64,000 nucleotides of DNA from Paucibacter sp. DJ2R-2 (GCF_025717675.1 NZ_JAJIRT010000001.1:930001-994000); one strand, 5' to 3'. Shown: positions 52,052 to 61,443, counted from the stretch's first letter. Notes: generated by a model from the letters alone, not told the origin. Numbers and translations are program-made.

Positions 52052-52585
52052 ATGCGCAACTATCCAATCTACTTTCTTGCCTGCATTCAGGCCATCTCTC
52101 CGGCTGGCCTCAGAGCCGATGAGTTGCCGTGTCCACGGAAGACGACGAGGATCGTTGAGCTTCAGGACTCGATCAAGCAGCCGTGCCTGGCTGTGATTGG
52201 CGATCGCGCAACGGTCGTCCTTGATCTGAACCTGGTTCAAGGGTACGCCGCCAACACCATTCACAGCCATCCGAACGAATCGCATCTGTCGAATTTGTTC
52301 GCCAATCGCGCCAAGCAGCTACTCTCTATCGCTGAAGCACCCAGCGACGGCAATTGCGCCACAGTGAGTCAACGAAGTCTCTCGGATGCCCTGCATTTCC
52401 TTGGATTCCTACTTGAACGCGGCGCTGCCGTGGTGATTCCTAGCGGCTCAGACCAGCAGGTCCAGTCCATATTGGTGCGAGACAACATTGGATCCTGCGG
52501 AAAACACTTCGGCGGAGTCTCAACCCGGTTCTTTGGAATGCCCAACGGGCATTGGTTTCTCACTTTCCCCACCGCAATTTCATAG
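52052..52585 (+). CDS. Hypothetical cassette-type protein, 177 aa
   Basis: The protein begins MRNYPIYFLACIQAISPAGL and may be exported, since a hydrophobic stretch follows the short basic start. The centre (CLAVIGDRATVVLDLNLVQG) and the end (CGKHFGGVSTRFFGMPNGHW) suggest a beta-rich fold, with five or so cysteines. I know no family. It starts 8 bases after the attC-like site. No attC site is found after its stop. Confidence 0.58.
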   Translation: MRNYPIYFLACIQAISPAGLRADELPCPRKTTRIVELQDSIKQPCLAVIGDRATVVLDLNLVQGYAANTIHSHPNESHLSNLFANRAKQLLSIAEAPSDGNCATVSQRSLSDALHFLGFLLERGAAVVIPSGSDQQVQSILVRDNIGSCGKHFGGVSTRFFGMPNGHWFLTFPTAIS

Positions 52586-52914
52586 GCTTACGTCATGCTT
52601 TAGCAGTTCTTAGGGGAGAAGGCGTCAAGCCGGACTACAAGACCTTCCCTCCGTTTCAAGCTCCTATAGCAAGACTTGACCCTTCGGGGTCTTTTCTCAT
52701 TTTTCGACCTGTGTACAGAATAGCGGCAACGCAAGAAGGAGCCGCCTGAGCATCTACAAAGGGCATCGCAGGTCGCGGCTCGCTTCTCCGCTCGGCCCGT
52801 GCAAACCCTGATTCCCCAAACTGATCGCCCCATTTCCGGAATGAATTGGACAAGTCGCTCCGTCTGAGCGACCCTCCCTCCGCCAGCTTTTTCCCGCCTG
52901 AACAGCCCCTACCC
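52586..52914. other. Intergenic region before the formate dehydrogenase operon
   Basis: It holds no gene that I can support. It contains a terminator (52678-52695) near the middle and must hold the promoter of the fds operon in its second half. Small open frames in both strands have no family-like sequence. The return to high GC takes place here. Confidence 0.6.
52678..52695 (+). terminator. Intrinsic terminator with UUCG loop
   Basis: GACCC (52678-52682) pairs with GGGTC (52687-52691) over a TTCG tetraloop and is followed by TTTT and a further T-rich stretch. The position, some 90 bases after the preceding gene, fits the end of the cassette-type transcript and insulates the fds operon. Confidence 0.8.
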
Positions 52915-53370
52915 ATGAACGAACTCTCCGTGTCCGAACTGCTGGCCGAGCACCCGGCCCGAGACGGCGCCCTGCTGCCCCTGCTGCATGCCGTGCAGGA
53001 AGCCCTGGGCCATGTGCCGCCGGCCGCCGTGCCCCTGATTGCCGAGCACCTTAGCCTGTCCCGGGCCGAGGTCCATGGGGTGATCAGTTATTACCATTTC
53101 TTCCGCAGCACAGCGCCGGGCAAGCAGGTGCTGCAAGTCTGCCGTGCTGAAGCTTGCCAGGCGCGCGGCGCCGAAGCGCTGCTGGCCCATGCCGAGGCGC
53201 GCCTGGGCTGCGCCTCGCACCACACGCGCGCCGATGGCGCGGTGATGCTGGAGCCGGTCTACTGCCTGGGTCTGTGCGCCTCGGCCCCGGCCCTGCAGAT
53301 CAACGAGCGCCTGCACGCCCGCATGACGCCAGCCAAGCTCGACGCCCTGCTGGCCAAGGAGGGTCTGTGA
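52915..53370 (+). CDS. fdsG: NAD-dependent formate dehydrogenase gamma subunit
   Basis: The 151-residue subunit carries a thioredoxin-like [2Fe-2S] domain of the NuoE type. The N-terminal ALLPLLHAVQEALGHVPPAA is followed by SRAEVHGVISYYHFF. Cysteine ligands are in VCRAEACQARG and YCLGLCASAPA, giving the C-x4-C and C-x3-C pairs. It relays electrons between FdsB and FdsA in the soluble Mo-dependent complex. The ATG at 52915 is chosen since 23 upstream residues in the open frame are not family-like. The stop overlaps fdsB (TGATG). Confidence 0.92.
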   Translation: MNELSVSELLAEHPARDGALLPLLHAVQEALGHVPPAAVPLIAEHLSLSRAEVHGVISYYHFFRSTAPGKQVLQVCRAEACQARGAEALLAHAEARLGCASHHTRADGAVMLEPVYCLGLCASAPALQINERLHARMTPAKLDALLAKEGL

Positions 53371-54938
53371 TGACAAGCGCTATCGTGACGAGAGTGTTTG
53401 TGCCGCGCGATTCCGCCGCGCTGGCGGTGGGAGCAGACGAGGTGGCCGAGGCCTTGCGCCATGAATGCCAGTGCCGTGGCCTGACCGTCGAGCTGGTGCG
53501 CAATGGCTCGCGCGGCCTGTTCTGGCTGGAGACTCTGGTCGAGGTGCAGACGCCGCAAGGCCGCATCGCCTACGGCCCGGTCGAGGCCGCCGATGTGCCG
53601 GGCCTGCTCGATGCCGGCCTGCTGCAGGGCGGCGAGCACCCGCTGCGCCAAGGCGTGACCGAGCAGATCCCCTTCCTGGCCCTGCAAGAGCGATTGACCT
53701 TCCGCCGAGTCGGCATCATCGACCCGCTCTCGCTGGCCGACTACGAAGCCCACGAGGGCTGGGCCGGCCTGCGCCGCGCGCTCAGCCTGGACGGCAGCGC
53801 CATCATCCAGGAGATGCTGCACTCGGGCCTGCGCGGCCGCGGCGGCGCGGCCTTCCCGGCCGGCATCAAGTGGAAGACGGTGCGTGAAGCCAAGGCCGAC
53901 CAAAAGTACATCGTTTGCAACGCCGACGAAGGCGACTCGGGCACCTACTCCGACCGCATGACCATGGAGGGCGATCCCTTCATGCTGATCGAAGGCATGA
54001 CCATCGCCGCGCTGGCGGTGGGCGCCACCGACGGCTACATCTACATCCGCTCCGAGTACCCGCATGCGATCGCCACGATGAACGAGGCGATTGCCCGCGC
54101 CACGGCCGCCGGCTTCCTCGGCGACAGCGTCTGCGGCAGCGGCCACGCCTTCCATCTGGAGGTGCGCAAGGCGGCGGGCAGCTATGTGTGCGGCGAAGAG
54201 ACCGCCATGCTGGAGAGCATCGAAGGCAAGCGCGGCGTGGTGCGCGCCAAGCCGCCGCTGCCTGCGCTCTCAGGCCTGTTCGGCCAACCGACGGTCATCA
54301 ACAACGTTATCACCTTTGCCAGCGCGCCCATCATCATGGCGCGCGGCGCTCAGGCCTACCGCGACTTTGGCGTGGGCCGCTCGCACGGCACCCTGCCCTT
54401 CCAGCTGGCCGGCAATATCAAGCATGGTGGCCTGGTCGAGAAAGCCTTCGGCCTGACGCTGCGCGAGCTGCTCTACGGCTTTGGCGGCGGCACGGCCAGC
54501 GGCCGGCCGATCAAGGCGGTGCAGGTCGGCGGCCCGCTGGGCGCCTACGTGCCCGAGTCGCAATGGGATGTGCCGCTGGACTACGAGGCCTACGCGGCCA
54601 TGGGCGCCGTGGTCGGCCACGGCGGCATCGTCGTGCATGACGACACGGCCGACCTGTCCCAGCTGGCCCGCTACGCCATGGAGTTCTGCGCCATCGAGTC
54701 CTGCGGCAAGTGCACGCCCTGCCGCATCGGCTCAACCCGCGGCGTGGAAGTGATCGACCGCATCCGCAGCAACCAGAACCGCGCCGAGCAGGTGATCCTG
54801 CTGCGCGACCTCTGCGACACCATGACCCACGGTTCGCTCTGTGCCATGGGCGGCATGACGCCGTTCCCGGTGCTCTCGGCGCTGAACCACTACCCGCAGG
54901 ACTTCGGTCTTGCCGCGCCCGACCAGGCCGCGGCCTGA
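53370..54938 (+). CDS. fdsB: NAD-dependent formate dehydrogenase beta subunit
   Basis: The 522-residue diaphorase subunit has a thioredoxin-like N-terminus and a NuoF-like main part. The Gly-rich NADH/FMN sites are GLRGRGGAAFPAGIKW and CNADEGDSGTYSDRM, and GSYVCGEETAMLESIEGKRG lies further on. The [4Fe-4S] ligands are ESCGKCTPCRIG plus a later Cys in HGSLCAMGG. It passes electrons from formate to NAD+. Coordinates follow from the 1-base overlap with fdsG. Confidence 0.95.
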   Translation: MTSAIVTRVFVPRDSAALAVGADEVAEALRHECQCRGLTVELVRNGSRGLFWLETLVEVQTPQGRIAYGPVEAADVPGLLDAGLLQGGEHPLRQGVTEQIPFLALQERLTFRRVGIIDPLSLADYEAHEGWAGLRRALSLDGSAIIQEMLHSGLRGRGGAAFPAGIKWKTVREAKADQKYIVCNADEGDSGTYSDRMTMEGDPFMLIEGMTIAALAVGATDGYIYIRSEYPHAIATMNEAIARATAAGFLGDSVCGSGHAFHLEVRKAAGSYVCGEETAMLESIEGKRGVVRAKPPLPALSGLFGQPTVINNVITFASAPIIMARGAQAYRDFGVGRSHGTLPFQLAGNIKHGGLVEKAFGLTLRELLYGFGGGTASGRPIKAVQVGGPLGAYVPESQWDVPLDYEAYAAMGAVVGHGGIVVHDDTADLSQLARYAMEFCAIESCGKCTPCRIGSTRGVEVIDRIRSNQNRAEQVILLRDLCDTMTHGSLCAMGGMTPFPVLSALNHYPQDFGLAAPDQAAA

Positions 54939-54956
54939 GCCCAGGAGCAAATCACC

Positions 54957-57836
54957 ATGTTGGATCATCTCAAGCAAGACATCGATCACGGCACCCCGCG
55001 CCGGGAATCGACCGAAGAAGTGACGCTGGAAATCGACGGCTTCCCGGTCACCGTGCCCAAGGGCACCTCGCTGATGCGCGCCGCCGTAGACGCCGGCATC
55101 AAGGTGCCCAAGCTCTGCGCCACCGACAGCCTGGAGCCCTTCGGTTCCTGCCGGCTCTGCCTGGTGGAGGTGGAGGGCCGCAAGGGCTTCCCGGCCAGCT
55201 GCACCACGCCGGCCGAGGCCGGCATGAAGGTCAAGACCCAGACGCCTAAGCTGCAGGATCTGCGCAAGGGCGTGATGGAGCTCTACATCTCCGACCACCC
55301 GCTGGACTGCCTGACCTGCTCGGCCAATGGCAATTGCGAGCTGCAGGACATGGCCGGCGTGACGGGGCTGCGCAATGTGCGCTACGGCGTGGGGGCCGCG
55401 GCCGGCGCCCACCATTGCGACTCGAAGAAGGACGAGTCCAACCCCTACTTCACCTACGACCCGAGCAAGTGCATCGTCTGCAACCGCTGCGTGCGCGCCT
55501 GCGAAGAGACGCAAGGCACCTTTGCGCTGACGATCTCGGGCCGCGGTTTTGAGTCGCGCGTGTCGCCGGGCCAGGACCAGCCCTTCATGGAATCGGAATG
55601 CGTGAGCTGCGGCGCCTGCGTCGAAGCCTGCCCCACGGCCACGCTGCAGGAAAAGTCCGTCATCTGGCTGGGCCAGCCCGAGCACAGCGTCATCACCACC
55701 TGCGCCTACTGCGGCGTGGGCTGCGGCTTCAAGGCCGAGATGAAGGGCACGCAAGTCGTGCGCATGGTGCCCTGGAAGGACGGCAAGGCCAACGAAGGCC
55801 ACAGCTGCGTCAAGGGCCGCTTCGCCTGGGGCTATGCCACCCACCAGGACCGCATCACCAAGCCCATGATCCGCGCCAGCATCCAGGACCCCTGGCAAGA
55901 GGTCAGCTGGGAGGTGGCGCTGAACCACGCGGCCAGCGAGTTCCGCCGCATCCAGGCCAAGCATGGCAAGGATTCGATCGGAGGCATCACCTCCTCGCGC
56001 TGCACCAACGAGGAAACCTACCTGGTGCAGAAGCTGATCCGCGCGGCTTTCGGCAACAACAACGTCGACACCTGCGCTCGCGTCTGCCACTCGCCCACCG
56101 GCTACGGCCTGGGCCAAACCCTGGGCACCTCGGCCGGCACGCAGACCTTCAAGTCGGTGGAGAAGGCCGATGTGATCATGGTCATCGGTGCCAACCCCAG
56201 CGAGGCGCACCCGGTGTTCGCCTCGCGCATGAAGCGCCGTTTGCGCGAGGGTGCCAAGCTCATCGTCGTGGACCCGCGCCGCATCGACCTGGTCAAGTCG
56301 CCCCACATCCAGGCGGCCCACCATCTGCAGCTCAAGCCCGGCACCAATGTGGCGGTGATCACCGCCCTGGCCCATGTCATCGTCACCGAAGGGTTGGTGA
56401 ATGAAGCCTATGTGGCCGAGCGCTGCGACCCCAAGAGCTTCAATCAGTGGCGTGAGTTCGTGGCCCGGCCCGAGAACTCGCCCGAGGCGCTGGAGGCCGC
56501 CAGCGGCGTGCCGGCGGCCGAGCTGCGCGGCGCGGCACGCTTGTACGCCACGGGTGGCAATGCAGCCATCTACTACGGCCTGGGCGTGACCGAGCACAGC
56601 CAGGGTTCGACCATGGTGATGGGCATTGCCAACCTGGCCATGGCCACCGGCAATGTCGGCCGCGAAGGCGTGGGCGTGAACCCCTTGCGCGGCCAGAACA
56701 ATGTGCAGGGCAGCTGCGATATGGGCAGCTTCCCGCATGAGCTGCCGGGCTACCGCCATGTGTCGGACAGCACCGTGCGCGCGCAGTTCGAAGCGGCCTG
56801 GGGCGTGAGCATCAACCCCGAGCCGGGCCTGCGCATCCCGAATATGTTCGACGCGGCACTCTCGGGTAGCTTCAAGGGCCTGTACTGCGAGGGCGAGGAC
56901 ATCGTGCAGTCCGACCCCAATACAAAGCACGTGGCCGCGGCCATGATGGCCATGGAATGCGTGGTGGTGCAGGACATCTTCCTGAACGAAACCGCCAAGT
57001 ACGCCCATGTCTTCCTGCCCGGATCAAGCTTCCTGGAAAAGGACGGCACCTTCACCAATGCCGAACGCCGCATCAGCCGCGTGCGCAAGGTCATGCCGCC
57101 GCTGGCCGGCTATGCCGATTGGGAGGTGACGCAGAAGCTGGCCCAGGCCCTGGGCTACCCGATGGATTACAAGAATCCCGAGGAGATCATGGCCGAGATC
57201 GCCGCGCTGACCCCGACCTTCGCCGGTGTCAGCTACGAGAAGATCGAACGCCTGGGCAGCGTGCAATGGCCTTGCAACGAGCACACCGAAGAGGCCGGCA
57301 CGCCCATCATGCACGTGGACAAGTTCGTGCGCGGCAAGGGCCGTTTCATCATCACCCAGTACGTGCCCACCGATGAGAAAGTGACGCGCAAGTTCCCGCT
57401 GCTGCTGACCACCGGCCGCATCCTGAGCCAGTACAACGTGGGCGCGCAAACCCGGCGCACGCCCAACAACCAGTGGCACAGCGAGGACCGGCTGGAGATC
57501 CACCCGCATGACGCCGAAGAACGCGGCATCAAGGACGACGACTGGGTGGGTATCGTCAGCCGCGCCGGCGACACCGTGCTGCGCGCCACCGTCACCGAGC
57601 GGGTGCAGCCGGGCGTGGTCTACACCACCTTCCACTTCCCGGAGTCCGGCGCCAACGTCATCACCACCGACAACTCCGACTGGGCCACCAACTGCCCCGA
57701 GTACAAGGTGACCGCCGTGCAGGTGATGCCGGTGCAGCAGCCGTCCGACTGGCAGCGCGAGTACAGCCGCTTCAACCTGGCCCAGCAAGACGCGCTGCAA
57801 CAGGCCCGCCAGCCCGAGGGCGCCCATGGCAAGTGA
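54957..57836 (+). CDS. fdsA: NAD-dependent formate dehydrogenase alpha subunit, molybdenum catalytic
   Basis: The 959-residue subunit oxidises formate to CO2 at a bis-MGD molybdenum centre. It has an N-terminal [2Fe-2S] domain (Cys54, 65, 68, 82), a His/Cys [4Fe-4S] site (Cys118, 121, 127), two ferredoxin-type clusters (Cys172-182 and Cys215-225) and the NapA-like cluster (Cys249, 252, 256, 284). The Mo ligand is Cys377 in ARVCHSPTGYG; it is Cys, not selenocysteine. An AGGAG site lies before the ATG. All cluster ligands are present, so the enzyme should be active. Confidence 0.96.
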   Translation: MLDHLKQDIDHGTPRRESTEEVTLEIDGFPVTVPKGTSLMRAAVDAGIKVPKLCATDSLEPFGSCRLCLVEVEGRKGFPASCTTPAEAGMKVKTQTPKLQDLRKGVMELYISDHPLDCLTCSANGNCELQDMAGVTGLRNVRYGVGAAAGAHHCDSKKDESNPYFTYDPSKCIVCNRCVRACEETQGTFALTISGRGFESRVSPGQDQPFMESECVSCGACVEACPTATLQEKSVIWLGQPEHSVITTCAYCGVGCGFKAEMKGTQVVRMVPWKDGKANEGHSCVKGRFAWGYATHQDRITKPMIRASIQDPWQEVSWEVALNHAASEFRRIQAKHGKDSIGGITSSRCTNEETYLVQKLIRAAFGNNNVDTCARVCHSPTGYGLGQTLGTSAGTQTFKSVEKADVIMVIGANPSEAHPVFASRMKRRLREGAKLIVVDPRRIDLVKSPHIQAAHHLQLKPGTNVAVITALAHVIVTEGLVNEAYVAERCDPKSFNQWREFVARPENSPEALEAASGVPAAELRGAARLYATGGNAAIYYGLGVTEHSQGSTMVMGIANLAMATGNVGREGVGVNPLRGQNNVQGSCDMGSFPHELPGYRHVSDSTVRAQFEAAWGVSINPEPGLRIPNMFDAALSGSFKGLYCEGEDIVQSDPNTKHVAAAMMAMECVVVQDIFLNETAKYAHVFLPGSSFLEKDGTFTNAERRISRVRKVMPPLAGYADWEVTQKLAQALGYPMDYKNPEEIMAEIAALTPTFAGVSYEKIERLGSVQWPCNEHTEEAGTPIMHVDKFVRGKGRFIITQYVPTDEKVTRKFPLLLTTGRILSQYNVGAQTRRTPNNQWHSEDRLEIHPHDAEERGIKDDDWVGIVSRAGDTVLRATVTERVQPGVVYTTFHFPESGANVITTDNSDWATNCPEYKVTAVQVMPVQQPSDWQREYSRFNLAQQDALQQARQPEGAHGK

Positions 57837-58752
57837 GCGCAGCGGCAAACCGGCAGCCCCGGCCCCGGCCCTAAGCGCCGGGGCGGGCGCGGCACGGCCC
57901 ACATTCTGCGAGGGCGCACGCGTGCTGCCCGTGCAGGGCGTGCGCGCGGGCGCGGCCTTTGCGGTGGACGACTGGGTGGCCGAAGAAGTGCCGGTGGCCC
58001 TGGAGTACAACGGCATCTCGCATGCAGTGATGCTGGCCACGCCGCTGGACCTGGAAGAGTTCGCGCTCGGCTTTTCGCTCAGCGAAGGCATCCTCAGTGC
58101 ACCGCATGAGCTGTTCAGCGTCGAGGAAGAAAGCAGCGAGCAAGGCATCACCTTGCACCTGCGCATCGCCGGCGAGGCCTTCGCCCGACTGAAAGACCGC
58201 CGCCGCTCCATGACCGGCCGCACCGGCTGCGGGCTCTGCGGCACCGAGAGCCTGGCCCAGGTGGCGCGTCATCTGCCGGAACTGGCCACGCCAGGCCAGG
58301 GCCGGCTGTTCAGCCGCGCGGCGATTGCCCGGGCCATGGGTCAGTTCGTCGAGCACCAGACCTTGCAGCAGGCCACCGGTGCCGTGCATGCGGCCGCCTG
58401 GTGCTCGGCCGAGGGCGAGGTGAAATGGCTGCGCGAAGACGTCGGCCGCCATAACGCGCTGGACAAGCTGATCGGCGCCCTGGCGCGGCATGAGGTGAAA
58501 GCCGGTGAAGGCTTCATCGCCGTCACCAGCCGCGCCAGCTTCGAAATGGTGCAGAAGACCTCCAGCGCCGGCGTGCCCCTGCTCGCGGCCGTGTCCGCCC
58601 CCACCTCCTTCGCCGTGGCCACCGCCGCGCGCGCCAATATGACCCTGGTCGGCTTCGCCCGCCGCCAGGACCTGGTCGTCTACTGCCACCCCGAGCGGCT
58701 CGACCTCCACGACTCCGAACCTCAGCTTCTGCACCCTCCCCATGGACATTGA
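57826..58752 (+). CDS. fdhD: Formate dehydrogenase sulfur-transfer chaperone FdhD (FdsC)
   Basis: The 308-residue protein passes sulfur from a cysteine desulfurase to the molybdenum cofactor before insertion into FdsA. The key pair Cys135 and Cys138 lies in TGCGLCGTES. The surrounding EEFALGFSLSEGIL and WLREDVGRHNALDKLIG are family blocks. The first 25 residues are Ala/Pro-rich and poorly conserved. Its start overlaps the fdsA end by 11 bases, as is usual for this operon, and its end overlaps fdsD. Confidence 0.93.
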   Translation: MASERSGKPAAPAPALSAGAGAARPTFCEGARVLPVQGVRAGAAFAVDDWVAEEVPVALEYNGISHAVMLATPLDLEEFALGFSLSEGILSAPHELFSVEEESSEQGITLHLRIAGEAFARLKDRRRSMTGRTGCGLCGTESLAQVARHLPELATPGQGRLFSRAAIARAMGQFVEHQTLQQATGAVHAAAWCSAEGEVKWLREDVGRHNALDKLIGALARHEVKAGEGFIAVTSRASFEMVQKTSSAGVPLLAAVSAPTSFAVATAARANMTLVGFARRQDLVVYCHPERLDLHDSEPQLLHPPHGH

Positions 58753-58969
58753 AAAACTCGTCCGCATGGCCAACCAGATCGGCACCTTCTTCCAAGCCAT
58801 GCCCGACCACGCCGAAGCCCTGGACGGCATCGCCACCCACATTCAAAAGTTCTGGGAGCCGCGCATGCGGCGGGAACTGTTGGCGGCAATGGAGGGCACG
58901 GGCGCAGCCAGCGAGCTCCTGCCTATCGTCAGAGAGGCGATTGAGTTGCGCCGGGCCAGCTTGGCCTGA
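58742..58969 (+). CDS. fdsD: Formate dehydrogenase delta subunit
   Basis: The 75-residue subunit starts MDIEKLVRMANQIGTFFQAM and continues HIQKFWEPRMRRELLAAM, the conserved FdsD pattern. It is needed for a functional complex in relatives, although it holds no cofactor. It overlaps fdhD by 11 bases and ends the operon fdsG-fdsB-fdsA-fdhD-fdsD. Confidence 0.93.
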   Translation: MDIEKLVRMANQIGTFFQAMPDHAEALDGIATHIQKFWEPRMRRELLAAMEGTGAASELLPIVREAIELRRASLA

Positions 58970-59076
58970 TCGAGAAGCGCGGTCAACCGGCTTTCATCTG
59001 CAACGTTCATGAATCACCTGCTCCATGTTCTTGAGCCGGCAGTTCGAAGCAACGATTGAAAGAAAGCCAAAGCACC

Positions 59077-59322
59077 ATGACCACGCTGACCCTCACCTTC
59101 AATGGCGCACCGCTTCAGGCTCGCCAGGCCTTGGGTGAACTGCTCTTGCGTTTCAAGAGCGCCTACTTCGTCGAGCGCAGCAACACCGAGTTTCTGGTCA
59201 CCGCCGATGAAGCCACAGCCTCGGAACTGGCCCGGCAGAAGCAATGGTCGAGCGAGGTTTCCCACAGCGAAGCAGGCACGAGCCCGAGCATGGGCACAGT
59301 GGCTCGCAAGCGCACGCACTAA
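59077..59322 (+). CDS. Small hypothetical protein, 81 aa
   Basis: The protein reads TLTLTFNGAPLQARQALGEL then FKSAYFVERSNTEFLVTADE, predicting a small alpha-beta fold and an unstructured Ser/Thr-rich tail. No family is recognised. It follows fdsD after 107 bases, and codon use is normal for the window. It could belong to the end of the fds transcript, but nothing shows a link. Confidence 0.55.
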   Translation: MTTLTLTFNGAPLQARQALGELLLRFKSAYFVERSNTEFLVTADEATASELARQKQWSSEVSHSEAGTSPSMGTVARKRTH

Positions 59323-59385
59323 GTGAGTGAGTGAGGGGGCGCCGGCAGCGGCTAAGCTGAGCGCCTGGACACCTGACCTGCCGCC

Positions 59386-59937
59386 ATGCCCCAAGCACCC
59401 CTCTCCGGTCTCACCATCCCCAGCTTCGAGTCCGAGCGCCTGCGGCTTCGGCCTTTTGCCGAGGCGGATTTCGAAGGCATGGCCCGCTTCTTCGCCGACC
59501 CGGTGTCGGCCACCTACGGCGGGCCCTGCGGGCGCGATGAGGCCTGGCGCAAGTTCGCGGCTTACTTCGGCCACTGGGCCTTGCGCGGCTACGGGCCTTG
59601 GGCGCTGGAGCGCAAAGCCGACGGTTTGTTTCTGGGCCTGTCAGGACTCTGGTTCCCGGAAGGCTGGCTGGAGCCCGAGATCACCTGGGCCTTGCTCCCC
59701 GAAGCCCAGGGCCAGGGCTATGCCACCGAGGCCGCCCGCGCCGCACTGCGTGCGGCATACAGCGACTTTGGCTGGCGCAGCGCGGTCAGCGTGATCGCAT
59801 CGGGCAACCAAACCTCGGTCCAGGTCGCTGAGCGCCTCGGCGCCACGCTGGAGCGCATCATCCCCTTCCGTGGCGGCGAAGGGCTGGTGTACCGGCATCT
59901 GGGGCCTGAGGCGCTTGAGGCCTCGCACCCGCACTGA
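59386..59937 (+). CDS. GNAT N-acetyltransferase, RimJ/RimL-like
   Basis: The 183-residue protein starts with LTIPSFESERLRLRPFAEAD and contains the acetyl-CoA loop WALLPEAQGQGYATEAARAA (Q-G-Q-G-Y-A). The C-terminal part ASGNQTSVQVAERLGATLER is the standard RimJ end. It transfers acetyl groups to an amine; the acceptor is unknown. It stands as a single gene. Confidence 0.84.
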   Translation: MPQAPLSGLTIPSFESERLRLRPFAEADFEGMARFFADPVSATYGGPCGRDEAWRKFAAYFGHWALRGYGPWALERKADGLFLGLSGLWFPEGWLEPEITWALLPEAQGQGYATEAARAALRAAYSDFGWRSAVSVIASGNQTSVQVAERLGATLERIIPFRGGEGLVYRHLGPEALEASHPH

Positions 59938-60081
59938 AGGCCAGCGCCGTCACATTCAGTCAAAGTCGCTGCACACAAGGGCCACGGACAAATCCGGCTC
60001 AGTTTTTGACAATGCGTCTCCCCTTCCCAGAAGCCCGCTTCTTTCTGTCTATTTCAAGGACGAAGCACGCAGAGACAACGC

Positions 60082-60291
60082 ATGAAGATCCTGAGCGCCA
60101 ACCACAAACACCTCGACTTTTCTTGGGTGAAGCTAAGCGCTTCCGCTCGCAGCACACTGACGCTGATCGCAGCGGTGGTGGCTTTGTCGAGCGTGTCGAC
60201 ACTCTTCGCCCTCTTGCTCTTCACCAAGGCTGCCGCCGCCTCGGAACCGGGCGCCGCCAACACAGCCCTGGCTGCAGAAGAGTCGCTCTGA
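60082..60291 (+). CDS. Small single-pass membrane protein, 69 aa
   Basis: The frame has a hydrophilic start (MKILSANHKHLDFSWVKLSA), one long hydrophobic helix (LTLIAAVVALSSVSTLFALL) and an Ala/Glu-rich tail. No family is recognised. It has an acceptable start with upstream GGACGAAG. Small exported or membrane proteins of this kind are common in Burkholderiales. It ends 9 bases from a convergent acetyltransferase gene. Confidence 0.5.
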   Translation: MKILSANHKHLDFSWVKLSASARSTLTLIAAVVALSSVSTLFALLLFTKAAAASEPGAANTALAAEESL

Positions 60292-60299
60292 ACGCGAAC

Positions 60300-60848
60300 T
60301 CAGGCCTCGGTGCGAGGCTTGGGCAGTGCCAATGACATGTGCACCTTGCCCTTGAGGCCAGCGTCGGTGCGAATCGCCTCCGCCTGAATGCCCCAGGTGA
60401 CGAAGCCCACCGAGCGATACAACCGAAGTGCGGGTTCATTGCCTTCGGTCAGAGTCAGGTTCAAAGACAGGATGTTCGGTCGCGAAGACGCGGCCGCCAA
60501 TGCCGCCTTCATGAGCGCCAGGCCTACGCCCTGGCCACGTTGCGAGGCTTGGACATACATGCCCAGCACCAGCGCTGCATGGCGGGTCTTGGGTTTGGCC
60601 GAGTACTCCAGTGCCACCGTGCCGACCATTTGCCCCTCTCGCCACGCGCCGAAACTCGTGGCCAGACCATGGGCGCTGCCAATCCGCTTGACCCACCAGG
60701 AGTCGGGTTCCGCGCTGCGCTCCGCCGCGGTCGTGGTGAAAGCATCCGGCGCTTGCTCGTAGGCTTCGAGCATGAGGCTGCGGTAGGCGGCAGCGTCAGC
60801 GGCGCTGAGGATGCGGATCGGAGACATGCCGGGCTCGATGAAATGCAT
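60300..60848 (-). CDS. GNAT N-acetyltransferase
   Basis: The 182-residue protein has the motif A loop VQASQRGQGVGLALMKAALA (R-G-Q-G-V-G) and a C-terminal LTEGNEPALRLYRSVGFVTW, the usual end of GNAT proteins. The N-terminus PIRILSAADAAAYRSLMLEA is strand 1. The substrate is unknown. It lies convergent to the small membrane protein gene. Confidence 0.83.
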   Translation of the reverse strand: MHFIEPGMSPIRILSAADAAAYRSLMLEAYEQAPDAFTTTAAERSAEPDSWWVKRIGSAHGLATSFGAWREGQMVGTVALEYSAKPKTRHAALVLGMYVQASQRGQGVGLALMKAALAAASSRPNILSLNLTLTEGNEPALRLYRSVGFVTWGIQAEAIRTDAGLKGKVHMSLALPKPRTEA

Positions 60849-60904
60849 GGCTGAGACGGGGAACCCACGGAGCCCCCCAGCGCACTTGGGATCTGTGCAG
60901 AGGC

Positions 60905-61225
60905 CTAGGAAATCCGGATCCGAAACTCGGACTCGATCTCTTGATCGCCCTCAGCGGGCAGACACTCGTAGCGGCGAATCGCAGTCGCAATGGCGCGCCG
61001 AAAGCTCTCCGGGCCATTGCCATCGACCGTGATCTGCTCGATGACACCATCCGACCGTAGCAGGAAGCGCGCTGTGAGCAAAAAGTCGCCGTTAGGCAAT
61101 TTACCAGGAGCAAGCTGCGGCGGCGGCCTGACCGGGCAGCGTGCAGGATCAAGCTTGAGCGGCGCGGCGACTGCGCCGAAGCAAAGCATGGACGCCGCGG
61201 CAAGGGCGAGAAATCGGAAATTCAT
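60905..61225 (-). CDS. Small exported TonB-C-like protein
   Basis: The 106-residue protein has a signal peptide (LALAAASMLCFGAVAAP) and a mature part of LKLDPARCPVRPPPQLAPGK, followed by a strand-rich segment ending AIRRYECLPAEGDQEIESEF. The pattern of a proline-rich start plus a TonB C-terminal-like fold fits a small energy-transducer-type domain with one disulfide (Cys30 and Cys89). It lacks the N-terminal anchor of a real TonB. The start ATG 61225 is chosen because the signal peptide begins there. Confidence 0.62.
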   Translation of the reverse strand: MNFRFLALAAASMLCFGAVAAPLKLDPARCPVRPPPQLAPGKLPNGDFLLTARFLLRSDGVIEQITVDGNGPESFRRAIATAIRRYECLPAEGDQEIESEFRIRIS

Positions 61226-61443
61226 CCCAGGGCTCCCTGAAGTTAGGATTTTTTCTCTCGAAGCTCGGCAGTATCGCCCTTGTCTTTCAGCTTCCCGCTC
61301 ATGGCTTTCACTTCCTATCTGGGCCCCGAGGTGGCAAGTGGCGCAGTCTCGCGCGTTCGTCTGCGTTCCGCATGCAGCTCGCACCGAGCTCGCCGCATGG
61401 CAAGATCCCATCGCCCTGGCGTACAGCCCCAGCAAGGATCCCC

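Noticed and set aside
54732-57008. Long minus-strand frame opposite fdsA
   Set aside because: fdsA on the + strand has every expected metal-cluster ligand. The opposite frame has no domain and is rich in Ala, Gly, His and Val, as expected for a shadow.
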